Below, piece by piece: positions 16,393 to 24,019 of a stretch of 42,847 nt of DNA. Each line of letters opens with the position of its first letter. Position 1 is the first letter of the stretch. The notes below the pieces were generated by a model, which was given only the letters and a program-made list of their open reading frames with translations, was not told the origin of the DNA and made no database searches. The stretch is from CBFHND01 sp965657085 (GTDB taxonomy: Bacteria > Pseudomonadota > Alphaproteobacteria > Rhodobacterales > Rhodobacteraceae): positions 1 through 42,847 of the forward strand of contig CBFHND010000027.1 of the NCBI GenBank assembly GCA_965657085.1, given 5' to 3'. Made by a program: the position numbers and the translations under genes.

Positions 16393-17094
16393 TCACTCTT
16401 CGTTGTATCTGTAACCGATACCGTACAGTGTCTCAATCGCCGAGAACGTATCGTCGGCGGTGCGCATCTTCTTGCGCAGACGCTTGATGTGGCTGTCGAT
16501 GGTGCGGTCGTCGACATAGACCTGATCATCATAGGCCACGTCCATCAACTGATCGCGGGATTTCACGAAACCGGGGCGTTGCGCCAGCGCTTGCAAAAGC
16601 AGGAATTCGGTGACCGTGAGGGACACGTCCTTGCCCTTCCAGCTGACCGAATGGCGCAGGGGATCCATCCGCAGATCGCCGCGGTCCATCACCTTTGTTT
16701 CCTCGGTGTCGCCGACCACGTCGCCGTCCACGGCATCCTGACGGCGCAGAAGCGCGCGGATGCGTTCGACCAGAAGACGTTGCGAGAACGGTTTCTTGAC
16801 GTAGTCATCGGCGCCCATGCGCAGGCCAAGAACCTCGTCGATTTCATCATCCTTGGACGTCAGGAAGATCACCGGCATCGTGGTTTTCTGGCGCAGGCGC
16901 TGCAACAGGTCCATCCCGTCCATGCGCGGCATCTTGATGTCCAGAACGGCCATATCGGGAAGCTTCTTGTTGAAAGCGTCGAGTGCTGCCTGACCATCAT
17001 TGTAGGTTTCAACTTCGAAACCTTCGGCTTCGAGAGTCATGGAGACCGACGTCAGGATGTTCCTGTCGTCATCTACCAGTGCAATTTTAGACAT
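16393..17094 (-). CDS. chvI: ChvI response regulator
   Basis: This 233-residue OmpR/PhoB-type response regulator has acidic residues at the N-terminus (VDDDRN), phospho-acceptor Asp52 in AVLDIKMPRMDG, Lys101 in VKKPF, and a winged-helix domain containing IDSHIKRLRKKMR near the C-terminus. The start at 17094 (MSKIALVDDD) is chosen over an upstream in-frame codon at 17118 because it gives the family length. ChvI with ChvG controls acid and envelope stress genes and, in several alphaproteobacteria, central carbon genes including the divergent pckA. The chvG gene follows after 9 bp. Here the partner kinase appears frame-broken. Confidence 0.95.
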   Translation of the reverse strand: MSKIALVDDDRNILTSVSMTLEAEGFEVETYNDGQAALDAFNKKLPDMAVLDIKMPRMDGMDLLQRLRQKTTMPVIFLTSKDDEIDEVLGLRMGADDYVKKPFSQRLLVERIRALLRRQDAVDGDVVGDTEETKVMDRGDLRMDPLRHSVSWKGKDVSLTVTEFLLLQALAQRPGFVKSRDQLMDVAYDDQVYVDDRTIDSHIKRLRKKMRTADDTFSAIETLYGIGYRYNEE

Positions 17095-17430
17095 TGCCTG
17101 TTTCCTTGTGCTGCTCAATATCGTTATTTTTTTCGCTATTCATCCAGATTTTTGGCCCTCGAATCAATCCGAAACTGCGAATCGATGGGTTAGTCGCCGC
17201 ATTTTCGCCACAATTTGGTTAGGAATGACTAAATTGTCGCAGTTTCGCGTCAGCCGGGAACCCGCAAAAGGCTCCCAAAGGCCAAAGATCGCTCTGGTGG
17301 CGCTAACTGTGCCAAAGCGTCCTGTTCATGGCTCAAATCCTCATGTTAAGAGGCCGCAACCAAACAGGCCGTGGGCCATGTGCCCGCGTTTCACGATCAT
17401 CCGCCCGGCTGCGGAAACAGGAGAACTCAT
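17095..17430. promoter_or_regulatory. Divergent chvI/pckA promoter region
   Basis: This 336-bp non-coding region lies between two divergent starts. The part at about 17130-17240 is AT-richer than the flanks and contains a long imperfect palindrome (17207-17240). ACAGGAGAA just before 17431 is the pckA ribosome-binding site. Short plus-strand open frames here have no family resemblance. Confidence 0.7.
17207..17240. promoter_or_regulatory. 34-bp imperfect palindrome, candidate operator
   Basis: GCCACAATTTGG (from 17207) is mirrored by CTAAATTGTCGC (to 17240). ACAATTT/AAATTGT is perfect over seven bases on each side, and a mismatched GGTTAG/TGACT core lies between. It is placed about 190 bp upstream of the pckA start and 115 bp upstream of chvI, so it could serve either gene. 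ChvI or a carbon-source regulator is a possible ligand; none is proven by sequence. Confidence 0.5.
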
Positions 17431-19029
17431 ATGACATTTGGACGGGTCAACCCGCAATTCCAGCTGAAAGATCAAGGGATCGAGGGGCTGGGCAATGTCT
17501 ATTACAACCTGATGGAGCCCGCGTTGATCGAAACCGCGCTGAAGCGTGGCGAAGGGACGCTTGGCAATGGGGGCACGTTCCTTGTCACCACGGGCAAGTT
17601 CACCGGTCGGTCGCCCAAGGACAAGCACGTGGTCAAGACCGACAGCGTGGCCGATACCATCTGGTGGGAAAACAACGCCGCGATGTCGCCCGAAGGGTTT
17701 GACGCGCTCTACGAAGACATGGTCGCCCACATGAAGGGGCGCGATTATTTCGTGCAGGACCTCGTTGGCGGGGCCGATCCGGCCTATGCGATCAACGTGC
17801 GCATGGTCACCGAATTGGCATGGCATGGCCTGTTCATCCGCACGATGCTGCGCCGTCCCGAGCGCGAGGACCTTGATGATTTCCTGGCGGACTTCACTGT
17901 CATCAACTGCCCCAGCTTTCAGGCGGACCCGGCCAGGCATGATTGCCGGTCCGAGACCGTGATCGCCATGAACTTCGACCGCAAGATGATCCTGATCGGC
18001 GGCACAGAATACGCGGGCGAGAACAAGAAGTCGGTCTTTACGCTTCTCAACTATCTGCTGCCCGAAAAAGGCGTGATGCCGATGCACTGTTCGGCCAATC
18101 ACGCCACGGGCAACCCTGTGGACACGGCCGTGTTCTTTGGCCTGTCCGGCACCGGCAAGACCACCCTGTCCGCAGACCCCGCGCGCACGTTGATCGGCGA
18201 CGACGAACACGGCTGGTCGGATCGCGGCACCTTCAACTTCGAAGGGGGCTGTTACGCGAAGACGATCAACCTGAGCGCTGAAGCGGAGCCGGAGATCTAC
18301 GCCACGACCGGGAAATTCGGCACGGTGATCGAAAACATGGTCTACGACGCAGACACCAAGGAACTGGATTTCGCGGATGACAGCCTGACGGCGAACATGC
18401 GCTGCGCCTATCCGCTGCACTATATCTCGAATGCCAGCGAAACCGCGCTGGGCGGGCATCCCAAGAATATCATCATGCTGACCTGTGACGCATTTGGTGT
18501 GCTGCCCCCGATTGCACGGCTGACCCCGGCGCAGGCGATGTATCACTTCCTGTCCGGCTTCACCTCGAAGGTGGCCGGCACAGAGCGTGGCGTGACGGAA
18601 CCCGAGCCCACGTTTTCGACCTGTTTCGGTGCGCCCTTCATGCCGCGCCGTCCCGAAGTTTACGGCAATCTGCTGCGCGAAAAGATCGCCCAGCATGGCG
18701 CGACCTGCTGGCTGGTCAACACCGGCTGGACCGGGGGCGCCTACGGCACTGGCAGCCGGATGCCGATTCGCGCCACGCGGGCATTGCTGACGGCGGCGCT
18801 GGACGGATCGCTGGCCAATGCCGACTTCCGCAAGGACCCCAACTTCGGCTTTGAAGTGCCGGTTTCGGTCACGGGCGTCGCAGACATCCTGCTGGACCCG
18901 CGCCGCACCTGGGACAACGCCGAAGCCTACGACGCACAGGCCGCGAAACTGGTCGAGATGTTCTCGGGCAATTTTGAGAAGTACCTGCCGCACATCGATG
19001 ACGACGTGCGCGCGGCAGCCATCGGCTGA
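17431..19029 (+). CDS. pckA: Phosphoenolpyruvate carboxykinase (ATP)
   Basis: This 532-residue enzyme converts oxaloacetate and ATP to phosphoenolpyruvate, CO2 and ADP in gluconeogenesis. Visible motifs are the PEPCK-specific kinase-1a loop GLSGTGKTTLSADP (about residue 237), LIGDDEHGW (metal binding) and ENMVYDADTKELDF. The start at 17431 has an ACAGGAGAA ribosome-binding site; the longer open frame upstream is not supported. It is divergent from chvI, an arrangement conserved in alphaproteobacteria. Together with mcd it supports growth on acetate and C4 acids. Confidence 0.97.
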   Translation: MTFGRVNPQFQLKDQGIEGLGNVYYNLMEPALIETALKRGEGTLGNGGTFLVTTGKFTGRSPKDKHVVKTDSVADTIWWENNAAMSPEGFDALYEDMVAHMKGRDYFVQDLVGGADPAYAINVRMVTELAWHGLFIRTMLRRPEREDLDDFLADFTVINCPSFQADPARHDCRSETVIAMNFDRKMILIGGTEYAGENKKSVFTLLNYLLPEKGVMPMHCSANHATGNPVDTAVFFGLSGTGKTTLSADPARTLIGDDEHGWSDRGTFNFEGGCYAKTINLSAEAEPEIYATTGKFGTVIENMVYDADTKELDFADDSLTANMRCAYPLHYISNASETALGGHPKNIIMLTCDAFGVLPPIARLTPAQAMYHFLSGFTSKVAGTERGVTEPEPTFSTCFGAPFMPRRPEVYGNLLREKIAQHGATCWLVNTGWTGGAYGTGSRMPIRATRALLTAALDGSLANADFRKDPNFGFEVPVSVTGVADILLDPRRTWDNAEAYDAQAAKLVEMFSGNFEKYLPHIDDDVRAAAIG

Positions 19030-19038
19030 TCACAGCTT

Positions 19039-19060
19039 CCGGCCCCGAAACAGGGGCCGG
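19039..19060 (+). terminator. Hairpin after pckA
   Basis: CCGGCCCC-GAAACA-GGGGCCGG forms a perfect 8-bp GC stem 10 bases after the pckA stop. The T-tract is poor, so termination efficiency is uncertain. It also lies in the 3' flank of the convergent gene at 19069. Confidence 0.65.
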
Positions 19061-19068
19061 GCCGGGCC

Positions 19069-19773
19069 TTAGGCAGCGAGATCCAGCGGCACGTGAATGA
19101 TGTGCTGCATGTCCTCATACCCCATGTAGACCATGTTGCCCTCAACGGGTTTGTTCTGACCCGAGATTTTCCAGCTCAGGCAGTATGGGTCCACATGCAT
19201 ATACCCTTCGCGTTCGGCCAGGCCCCGGCGCGCGATCGTCCGGGGCATGAACCCAAAAACATAGTCTGGGTTCCACTGTAACATGCTGGAAAGAAAGGCA
19301 AAGCGGGCGAGGATATCGACAATCCCCCGGCCACGGTAATTGCCTTCATCGGGGTTGATCCACATCTCGCCGTGATAGCATACGCGCCCGGTGATGCGCC
19401 GCGCGCCCGGGCCCGAGCTGTACCAGGAATCCGCCAGATCAATGGGCACGCCCGAAGGGGGATAGTCGCGGAAATTGGCGTCCATGTGCTGGGCCAATGT
19501 CCCACCTTTCAGATCAACGAGCCGCACCGCCTGTGTCTGCACGATCTTGCCCGTGGGATTGCGCCCTACGGCCCAGAAGCCACGTTCGTTCGTCAGGTCG
19601 GACGTGTCGGGATCAAACGGCAAGCTGACCGGTTGTTTCGGGCGGTATTTGGTCACCAAATTGCGGTATTCCCGAAAGTCGTCACCGACGGTCACGTAAA
19701 GCTGCCGTTGTGCCAATAAGTCATTGGTTTCGGTCAGCATGCGTGACCCTTCGAATACGTCTTGGATGCCCAT
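19069..19773 (-). CDS. Conserved hypothetical protein, possibly GNAT-like
   Basis: This 234-residue soluble protein was not recognised with certainty. The start at 19773 (MGIQDVFEGSRML) has a strong GAGGAGAA ribosome-binding site; the longer frame upstream is rejected. The pattern of strands and the segment NYRGRGIVDILARFAFLSSM followed by VFGFMPRTIARRGLAEREGY resembles the acetyl-CoA-binding half of N-acyltransferases, including autoinducer-synthase-like folds. This is only a resemblance in shape. The LysR-like regulator gene lies 73 bp upstream on the same strand and may be co-transcribed. Confidence 0.65.
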   Translation of the reverse strand: MGIQDVFEGSRMLTETNDLLAQRQLYVTVGDDFREYRNLVTKYRPKQPVSLPFDPDTSDLTNERGFWAVGRNPTGKIVQTQAVRLVDLKGGTLAQHMDANFRDYPPSGVPIDLADSWYSSGPGARRITGRVCYHGEMWINPDEGNYRGRGIVDILARFAFLSSMLQWNPDYVFGFMPRTIARRGLAEREGYMHVDPYCLSWKISGQNKPVEGNMVYMGYEDMQHIIHVPLDLAA

Positions 19774-19846
19774 CAGGATTCTCCTCGTCAGCCGTTCCGG
19801 CCCAGCATGACGAAAAATAGCGCAAATGTCCCGAATTTCCGAAAAT

Positions 19847-20710
19847 TCAGATCGAGATATGCATTTCCAGAGTCGGGTCCATCGACATCGCAACCGGATC
19901 AGGCATTTCTTCTATGTCCAGATCGTTGGTGCGTTCGATGATATTCACCAAGGCAAAACTGCCGTCTGGAAAACGTGCGCCCAGCAAAAGGCGCGCATAG
20001 CTGAGCGGAATCAAAGGCGTTTCCGGCTGGCGCGACACGGTCGTGTGCACATGGTCAAAGCGCAGGGAGTTGTTGGCTTCGATCTCATGGAAGGTCCCTT
20101 CCATGATCGCGGCGATCACCGGCCCACCGGGCAAGGCGGGCAAGGCGCGCCCGATCGAACTGCTTTGCCATTCCCAGCCGTACCAGGTGGCAAAGGATGA
20201 ATCGCGCCCCACCTCGACACACACCCACCCTTGCTCAAAGGGCCGGAAAATCATGGCGTAGGGGCGCACCGGGGCAAAGGCGGGATGTTCGATGTTGCCC
20301 GACGCCTCGGTCCAGTAGCGCACGCAATTGCGCATGAATTCCGAGCCATGCTGCCAAAGATAGCCCAGCGGCTTCTGTTGCAGGTAAAACCGCCAATCGC
20401 CTTCGTCCTTGGCGATGCGCAACATGCCATGTTCGAACCCAATCTCGGAGGACAGCCAAGCGCGCCCCCGCGCCAGCAGCGCCGAGGCCTCGGGCAAGGC
20501 ACGTTCGCCTTCGCGGGTCAGTTCGTACCGACGGTCGGTGACGTTGAACAGCTGGATGCCCTTCGCCTCTTCGAGCAGGGCAATGTGGCGGCGCACTGTC
20601 TGACGGGTGCTGCCAAGTTCGGCAACCGCATGTGACAGGTTCAGGCACCGCGCCAGCGTGGTGAACGACCGGAGCATTTCGAACAGTAAGGGATGGTGAT
20701 CCAATGCCAT
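19847..20710 (-). CDS. LysR-like HTH protein with non-canonical C-terminal domain
   Basis: This 287-residue protein has residues 5-65 forming a LysR-type winged helix (FTTLARCLNLSHAVAELGST, RQTVRRHIALLEEAKGIQLF, then REGERALPEA). The remaining 200 residues do not look like the LysR periplasmic-type effector domain: they are rich in Trp and Phe (EGDWRFYLQQKPLGYLWQHG, WYGWEWQSSSIGRALPALPG) and resemble no family I can name. The start at 20710 (MALDHHPLLFEML) matches LysR N-termini. It is divergent from the XRE gene, with palindromes in the shared promoter region. Confidence 0.7.
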   Translation of the reverse strand: MALDHHPLLFEMLRSFTTLARCLNLSHAVAELGSTRQTVRRHIALLEEAKGIQLFNVTDRRYELTREGERALPEASALLARGRAWLSSEIGFEHGMLRIAKDEGDWRFYLQQKPLGYLWQHGSEFMRNCVRYWTEASGNIEHPAFAPVRPYAMIFRPFEQGWVCVEVGRDSSFATWYGWEWQSSSIGRALPALPGGPVIAAIMEGTFHEIEANNSLRFDHVHTTVSRQPETPLIPLSYARLLLGARFPDGSFALVNIIERTNDLDIEEMPDPVAMSMDPTLEMHISI

Positions 20711-20782
20711 GTCTTGGGCTTTGCGTGAAATTGCGGGAATCCTCTTACAACCTTCAGTAAGGGCATATGGTAAATAAATCAT

Positions 20783-20839
20783 CCATCAATGCAACATCGA
20801 TGGTTCATAAATGTACAAATCTATCCAATTGATCGATAG
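20783..20839. promoter_or_regulatory. Two semi-palindromes between the LysR-like and XRE genes
   Basis: CCATC...CGATGG (20783-20803, imperfect over 21 bp) and CTATC-N9-GATAG (20821-20839) share an ATC..AT....ATCGAT layout about 36-38 bp apart, centre to centre. They sit in an AT-rich divergent promoter region and could bind either neighbouring regulator. This is an inference from symmetry only. Confidence 0.4.
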
Positions 20840-20888
20840 GGCAAATTCTCAGATCACTTTGGGAACTACAACCGGAGGTACTCCCCAA

Positions 20889-21248
20889 ATGTCGCATCCC
20901 GTCGATATCCATGTTGGTCGCAAACTGAAACAAGCCCGCACATTGCGCCGCATGTCCCAGACCGATGTTGCACGGCACCTGAAGCTGTCATTCCAACAAA
21001 TCCAGAAATACGAGATCGGCTCGAACCGCATCGCCGCCAGCCGTCTGTATGAGCTGTCGAAGATCCTTGAGGTGCCAACCTCCTATTTCTTTGAAGGCCT
21101 GCAAGACTTTGAAGACACGCATGAAACACGCGATCCCGGCCTTGAAATCGTGAACGCGGTGGCCGCGATCAAGGACGAAACAGTCAAATCGCGCATCGTG
21201 ACATTCATCGAGGATGTCTCGGGCCGCACGGTTGCGCGCTCGGCCTAA
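20889..21248 (+). CDS. XRE-family transcriptional regulator
   Basis: This 119-residue protein has a Cro/C1-type helix-turn-helix at residues about 10-65 (IHVGRKLKQARTLRRMSQTD, then SFQQIQKYEIGSNRIAASRL) and a short C-terminal tail. GGAGG at 20873-20877 supports the start at 20889 rather than an earlier in-frame ATG at 20811. This one-domain form is common in Rhodobacteraceae. Its stop codon overlaps that of the convergent TauE-type gene by three bases, leaving no room for a terminator between them. Confidence 0.88.
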   Translation: MSHPVDIHVGRKLKQARTLRRMSQTDVARHLKLSFQQIQKYEIGSNRIAASRLYELSKILEVPTSYFFEGLQDFEDTHETRDPGLEIVNAVAAIKDETVKSRIVTFIEDVSGRTVARSA

Positions 21249-22012
21249 CCCATCAACGCGCGGCGCATCAGGTTGACCCCTGCAATCAGCAGAACGACCA
21301 GCGTCGCGCGGCGAAACACTGCCTGATCGATTCTGTCCTGTATTTTAGTCCCCAGCCACATGCCGACAACCGCAGGGGGAATCATCGCAAGACTGAGAGG
21401 CACGGTTTCGATCCGCAGAACCCCTGACACAAGGTGCGCCACGGTCAGCAGCAAGGCGCCTGACCCGTAGATCACCCCCTGAATGCGCATCTGTTCGCGT
21501 TTTTCGGTATTCAGCGCGGTCAGATAGGCCACGGTGGGTGGCCCCCAGATGCCCGAAATCCCACCCAGAAACCCCGCGATCACGCCAATTGTCACTTCGG
21601 ACCGGGTGCTTTGCCCGGCCAGTCGCAATTGCCATCCGCGCAACTGCAGAATCGCGAAGATCGTGACCGGGACACCGATGATCAACAGCATTGTCTGCCC
21701 ACGCAGATAGGGCACAAGCTGCGCCGCCAGTGCCAGAAAGATCGATCCGGTCAGAAGGAACACCCAGAACCGGCGGGCCGAACCCAAAGCGGCCCGTGGC
21801 CCCTGCCGCAGCGCCTGCATCCCGTTGGTTGCGAGGGTCGGCAGAATCAGGGCCGCCAGCGCAAGTTCGGGCGCGATAAAGGTGCTGAGGCCCGAGATAA
21901 AGACCATCGGCATGGCGAATCCCACCACACCTTTGACCAGCCCGGCAATAACGGCGATACTAAGGGCAAAGGCCCATTCCACAGGGCTGAGAACGGTCAA
22001 CAGCAAGTCCAT
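21245..22012 (-). CDS. TauE/SafE-family membrane permease
   Basis: This 255-residue protein has about eight hydrophobic segments and the duplicated family motif: GLVKGVVGFAMPMVFI near the N-terminus and GFLGGISGIWGPPTVAYLTA in the second half. TauE/SafE proteins export sulfite, sulfoacetate or related organic anions across the inner membrane. The substrate here is not indicated by neighbours. The gene is convergent with XRE and divergent from mcd, with 147 bp between the two starts. Confidence 0.88.
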   Translation of the reverse strand: MDLLLTVLSPVEWAFALSIAVIAGLVKGVVGFAMPMVFISGLSTFIAPELALAALILPTLATNGMQALRQGPRAALGSARRFWVFLLTGSIFLALAAQLVPYLRGQTMLLIIGVPVTIFAILQLRGWQLRLAGQSTRSEVTIGVIAGFLGGISGIWGPPTVAYLTALNTEKREQMRIQGVIYGSGALLLTVAHLVSGVLRIETVPLSLAMIPPAVVGMWLGTKIQDRIDQAVFRRATLVVLLIAGVNLMRRALMG

Positions 22013-22053
22013 GCCCCGCTATAGCATCGGCACAGATGCTGCGCCGCAAAAAG

Positions 22054-22090
22054 TTGGGTGCGCAATATACGTACAAATAGCCGCACCCAA
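22054..22090. promoter_or_regulatory. Inverted repeat in the TauE/mcd divergent promoter region
   Basis: TTGGGTGCG (22054-22062) and CGCACCCAA (22082-22090) form a perfect 9-bp inverted repeat with 19 bases between. The spacer is AT-rich and contains TATACGTA. The symmetry and spacing suit a dimeric or tetrameric regulator or two half-sites flanking a promoter. Confidence 0.5.
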
Positions 22091-22101
22091 ATGTATTTAA
22101 G

Positions 22102-22119
22102 TTGCGCTGCACCTGCGAA
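22102..22119 (+). promoter_or_regulatory. Shared etf/hbd/mcd motif upstream of mcd
   Basis: TTGCGCTGCACCTGCGAA contains 15 bases identical to the etfB-upstream site (7941-7955) and is close to the hbd site (10742-10757). It ends about 40 bp before the mcd start, compatible with an operator overlapping or just downstream of a promoter. Confidence 0.5.
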
Positions 22120-22159
22120 GGACCTATCTCGTCTGACAAGCAAAAAAGGGAACTGATTC

Positions 22160-23845
22160 ATGGCCCATGACGGACAAGACGTGTTCACCCATCAACCGGT
22201 GATCCTGAACGATCTTCTGGCACTGACCCGCGCCGCGATTGCACCTGTCGATGCGATTCTCGAAACTGCCAAGGCGCGCCTGAAGGACCTGCTGTCGGAA
22301 AACGGCCGCGTGTCGAACGCGCTGGTCGAACAGCATCAGACGGCCGCCCATGGGCTGGCGTGGCTTGCCACCTATGCCCAGTCGCTGCGCGAGATGCAGA
22401 AATGGGCCGAGGCGCTGGAGGCCGATGGCAAGTTCGGCGAAGTCGAACAGCTGATCCACCAGATCGCCTTTGGTGAATACCTTTGGCAGGTTTACGGCGG
22501 CATCCAGATGAACCAGGGCGAAGTTCTGCGCATGCAGGACATGGGCCTGAGCCAGGAAGATATGCGCGGGATGATGGAGCCTGCGGTGCAGACCCTGACC
22601 CAAGGCGGCAACACCCAAGCCGCGCGCGTGCGACTGGTTGAGTTGATGCAGGAACGCAGCGCCGAGATCACGGTGGGTGCTTCCGGTCTCGACGAAGAGC
22701 TTGAGATGATCCGCGAGCAGTTCCGCCGCTATGCCATCGACAAGGTCGAGCCCTTTGCCCACGACTGGCACCTCAAGGATGAACTGATCCCGATGGAGGT
22801 CATCGAGGAACTGGCCGAAATGGGCGTCTTTGGCCTGACCATTCCCGAGGAATACGGTGGCTTTGGCCTCAGCAAAGCGTCGATGTGCGTTGTGTCCGAA
22901 GAACTGTCGCGCGGCTATATCGGCGTAGGGTCCTTGGGCACACGGTCCGAGATTGCAGCCGAGTTGATCATCGCGGGCGGCACTGAAGAGCAAAAGCAGA
23001 AATGGTTGCCCGCGCTGGCGTCAGCGGAAAAGCTGCCCACGGCGGTCTTTACCGAACCCAACACCGGGTCTGACCTTGGCAGCCTGCGCACCCGCGCGGT
23101 CAAGGATGGCGATGATTACCGCATCACCGGCAACAAGACGTGGATCACCCACGCCAGCCGCACCCATGTGATGACCCTGCTGGCGCGCACGGACCCCGAA
23201 ACGTCCGATTACAAGGGCCTGTCGATGTTCCTGGCGGAAAAGACGCCGGGCGACGACGATCACCCCTTCCCCACCGAAGGCATGACCGGCGGCGAGATCG
23301 AGGTGCTGGGGTATCGCGGGATGAAGGAATACGAGCTGGGCTTTGATAACTTCCACGTCAAAGGTGAGAACCTGCTGGGCGGGGAAGAGGGCAAAGGCTT
23401 TAAACAGCTGATGGAGACCTTTGAATCCGCGCGTATCCAGACTGCGGCACGCGCCATTGGCGTGGCGCAATCGGCGCTGGATATTTCGATGCAATACGCA
23501 CAGGATCGCAAGCAGTTCGGCAAATCGCTGATCGAATTCCCCCGTGTTGCCAACAAGTTGGCGATGATGGCGGTCGAGATCATGGTGGCGCGGCAACTGA
23601 CCTACTTCAGCGCGTTCGAGAAGGACGAGGGCCGTCGCTGCGATGTTGAGGCGGGCATGGCCAAGTTGCTGGGTGCGCGCGTGGCGTGGGCTGCCGCAGA
23701 CAACGGGCTGCAGATCCACGGCGGCAACGGTTTCGCGCTGGAATACAAGATCAGCCGGGTGCTGTGTGATGCGCGCATCCTGAACATCTTCGAAGGGGCC
23801 GCCGAAATTCAGGCGCAAGTGATCGCACGCCGCATTCTGGGCTGA
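22160..23845 (+). CDS. mcd: (2S)-methylsuccinyl-CoA dehydrogenase
   Basis: This 561-residue FAD enzyme of the ethylmalonyl-CoA pathway oxidises methylsuccinyl-CoA to mesaconyl-CoA and passes electrons to ETF. The acyl-CoA dehydrogenase fold occupies residues about 180-561: TAVFTEPNTGSDLGSLRTRA, YRITGNKTWITHASR, QYAQDRKQFGKSLIEFP, and the catalytic base Glu545 in IFEGAAEIQ. The distinguishing feature is an extra N-terminal domain of about 170 residues, typical of Mcd and absent from ordinary acyl-CoA dehydrogenases, which have about 380 residues. An AAGGGAAC ribosome-binding site precedes 22160. etfBA, its electron acceptor, is in the same window. Confidence 0.93.
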   Translation: MAHDGQDVFTHQPVILNDLLALTRAAIAPVDAILETAKARLKDLLSENGRVSNALVEQHQTAAHGLAWLATYAQSLREMQKWAEALEADGKFGEVEQLIHQIAFGEYLWQVYGGIQMNQGEVLRMQDMGLSQEDMRGMMEPAVQTLTQGGNTQAARVRLVELMQERSAEITVGASGLDEELEMIREQFRRYAIDKVEPFAHDWHLKDELIPMEVIEELAEMGVFGLTIPEEYGGFGLSKASMCVVSEELSRGYIGVGSLGTRSEIAAELIIAGGTEEQKQKWLPALASAEKLPTAVFTEPNTGSDLGSLRTRAVKDGDDYRITGNKTWITHASRTHVMTLLARTDPETSDYKGLSMFLAEKTPGDDDHPFPTEGMTGGEIEVLGYRGMKEYELGFDNFHVKGENLLGGEEGKGFKQLMETFESARIQTAARAIGVAQSALDISMQYAQDRKQFGKSLIEFPRVANKLAMMAVEIMVARQLTYFSAFEKDEGRRCDVEAGMAKLLGARVAWAAADNGLQIHGGNGFALEYKISRVLCDARILNIFEGAAEIQAQVIARRILG

Positions 23846-24019
23846 TCCTGATCCCCTCTTGAGCAATGATCGCGCCGGCGGGCATCCGTTTGGCGCGATT
23901 TTGCGTTTCTGGGAACCTCGGCGGGGCATAGGCCAGTCATTTGGGCATGAATCTGCTGTGCCTGTCTGTCGATGTCTGTTTCGCTTGTCCTGCGCCATAC
24001 GCAGGCGTAGGGGATGGGC

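Noticed and set aside
17341..18993. 550-residue open frame antisense to pckA
   Set aside because: High GC leaves few stops in the opposite frame. The translation is Arg/His/Gly-rich with no domain, while the plus strand is an unmistakable pckA.
22160..23845. Ordinary acyl-CoA dehydrogenase of fatty acid oxidation
   Set aside because: The protein has an extra N-terminal domain of about 170 residues, which is typical of methylsuccinyl-CoA dehydrogenase.
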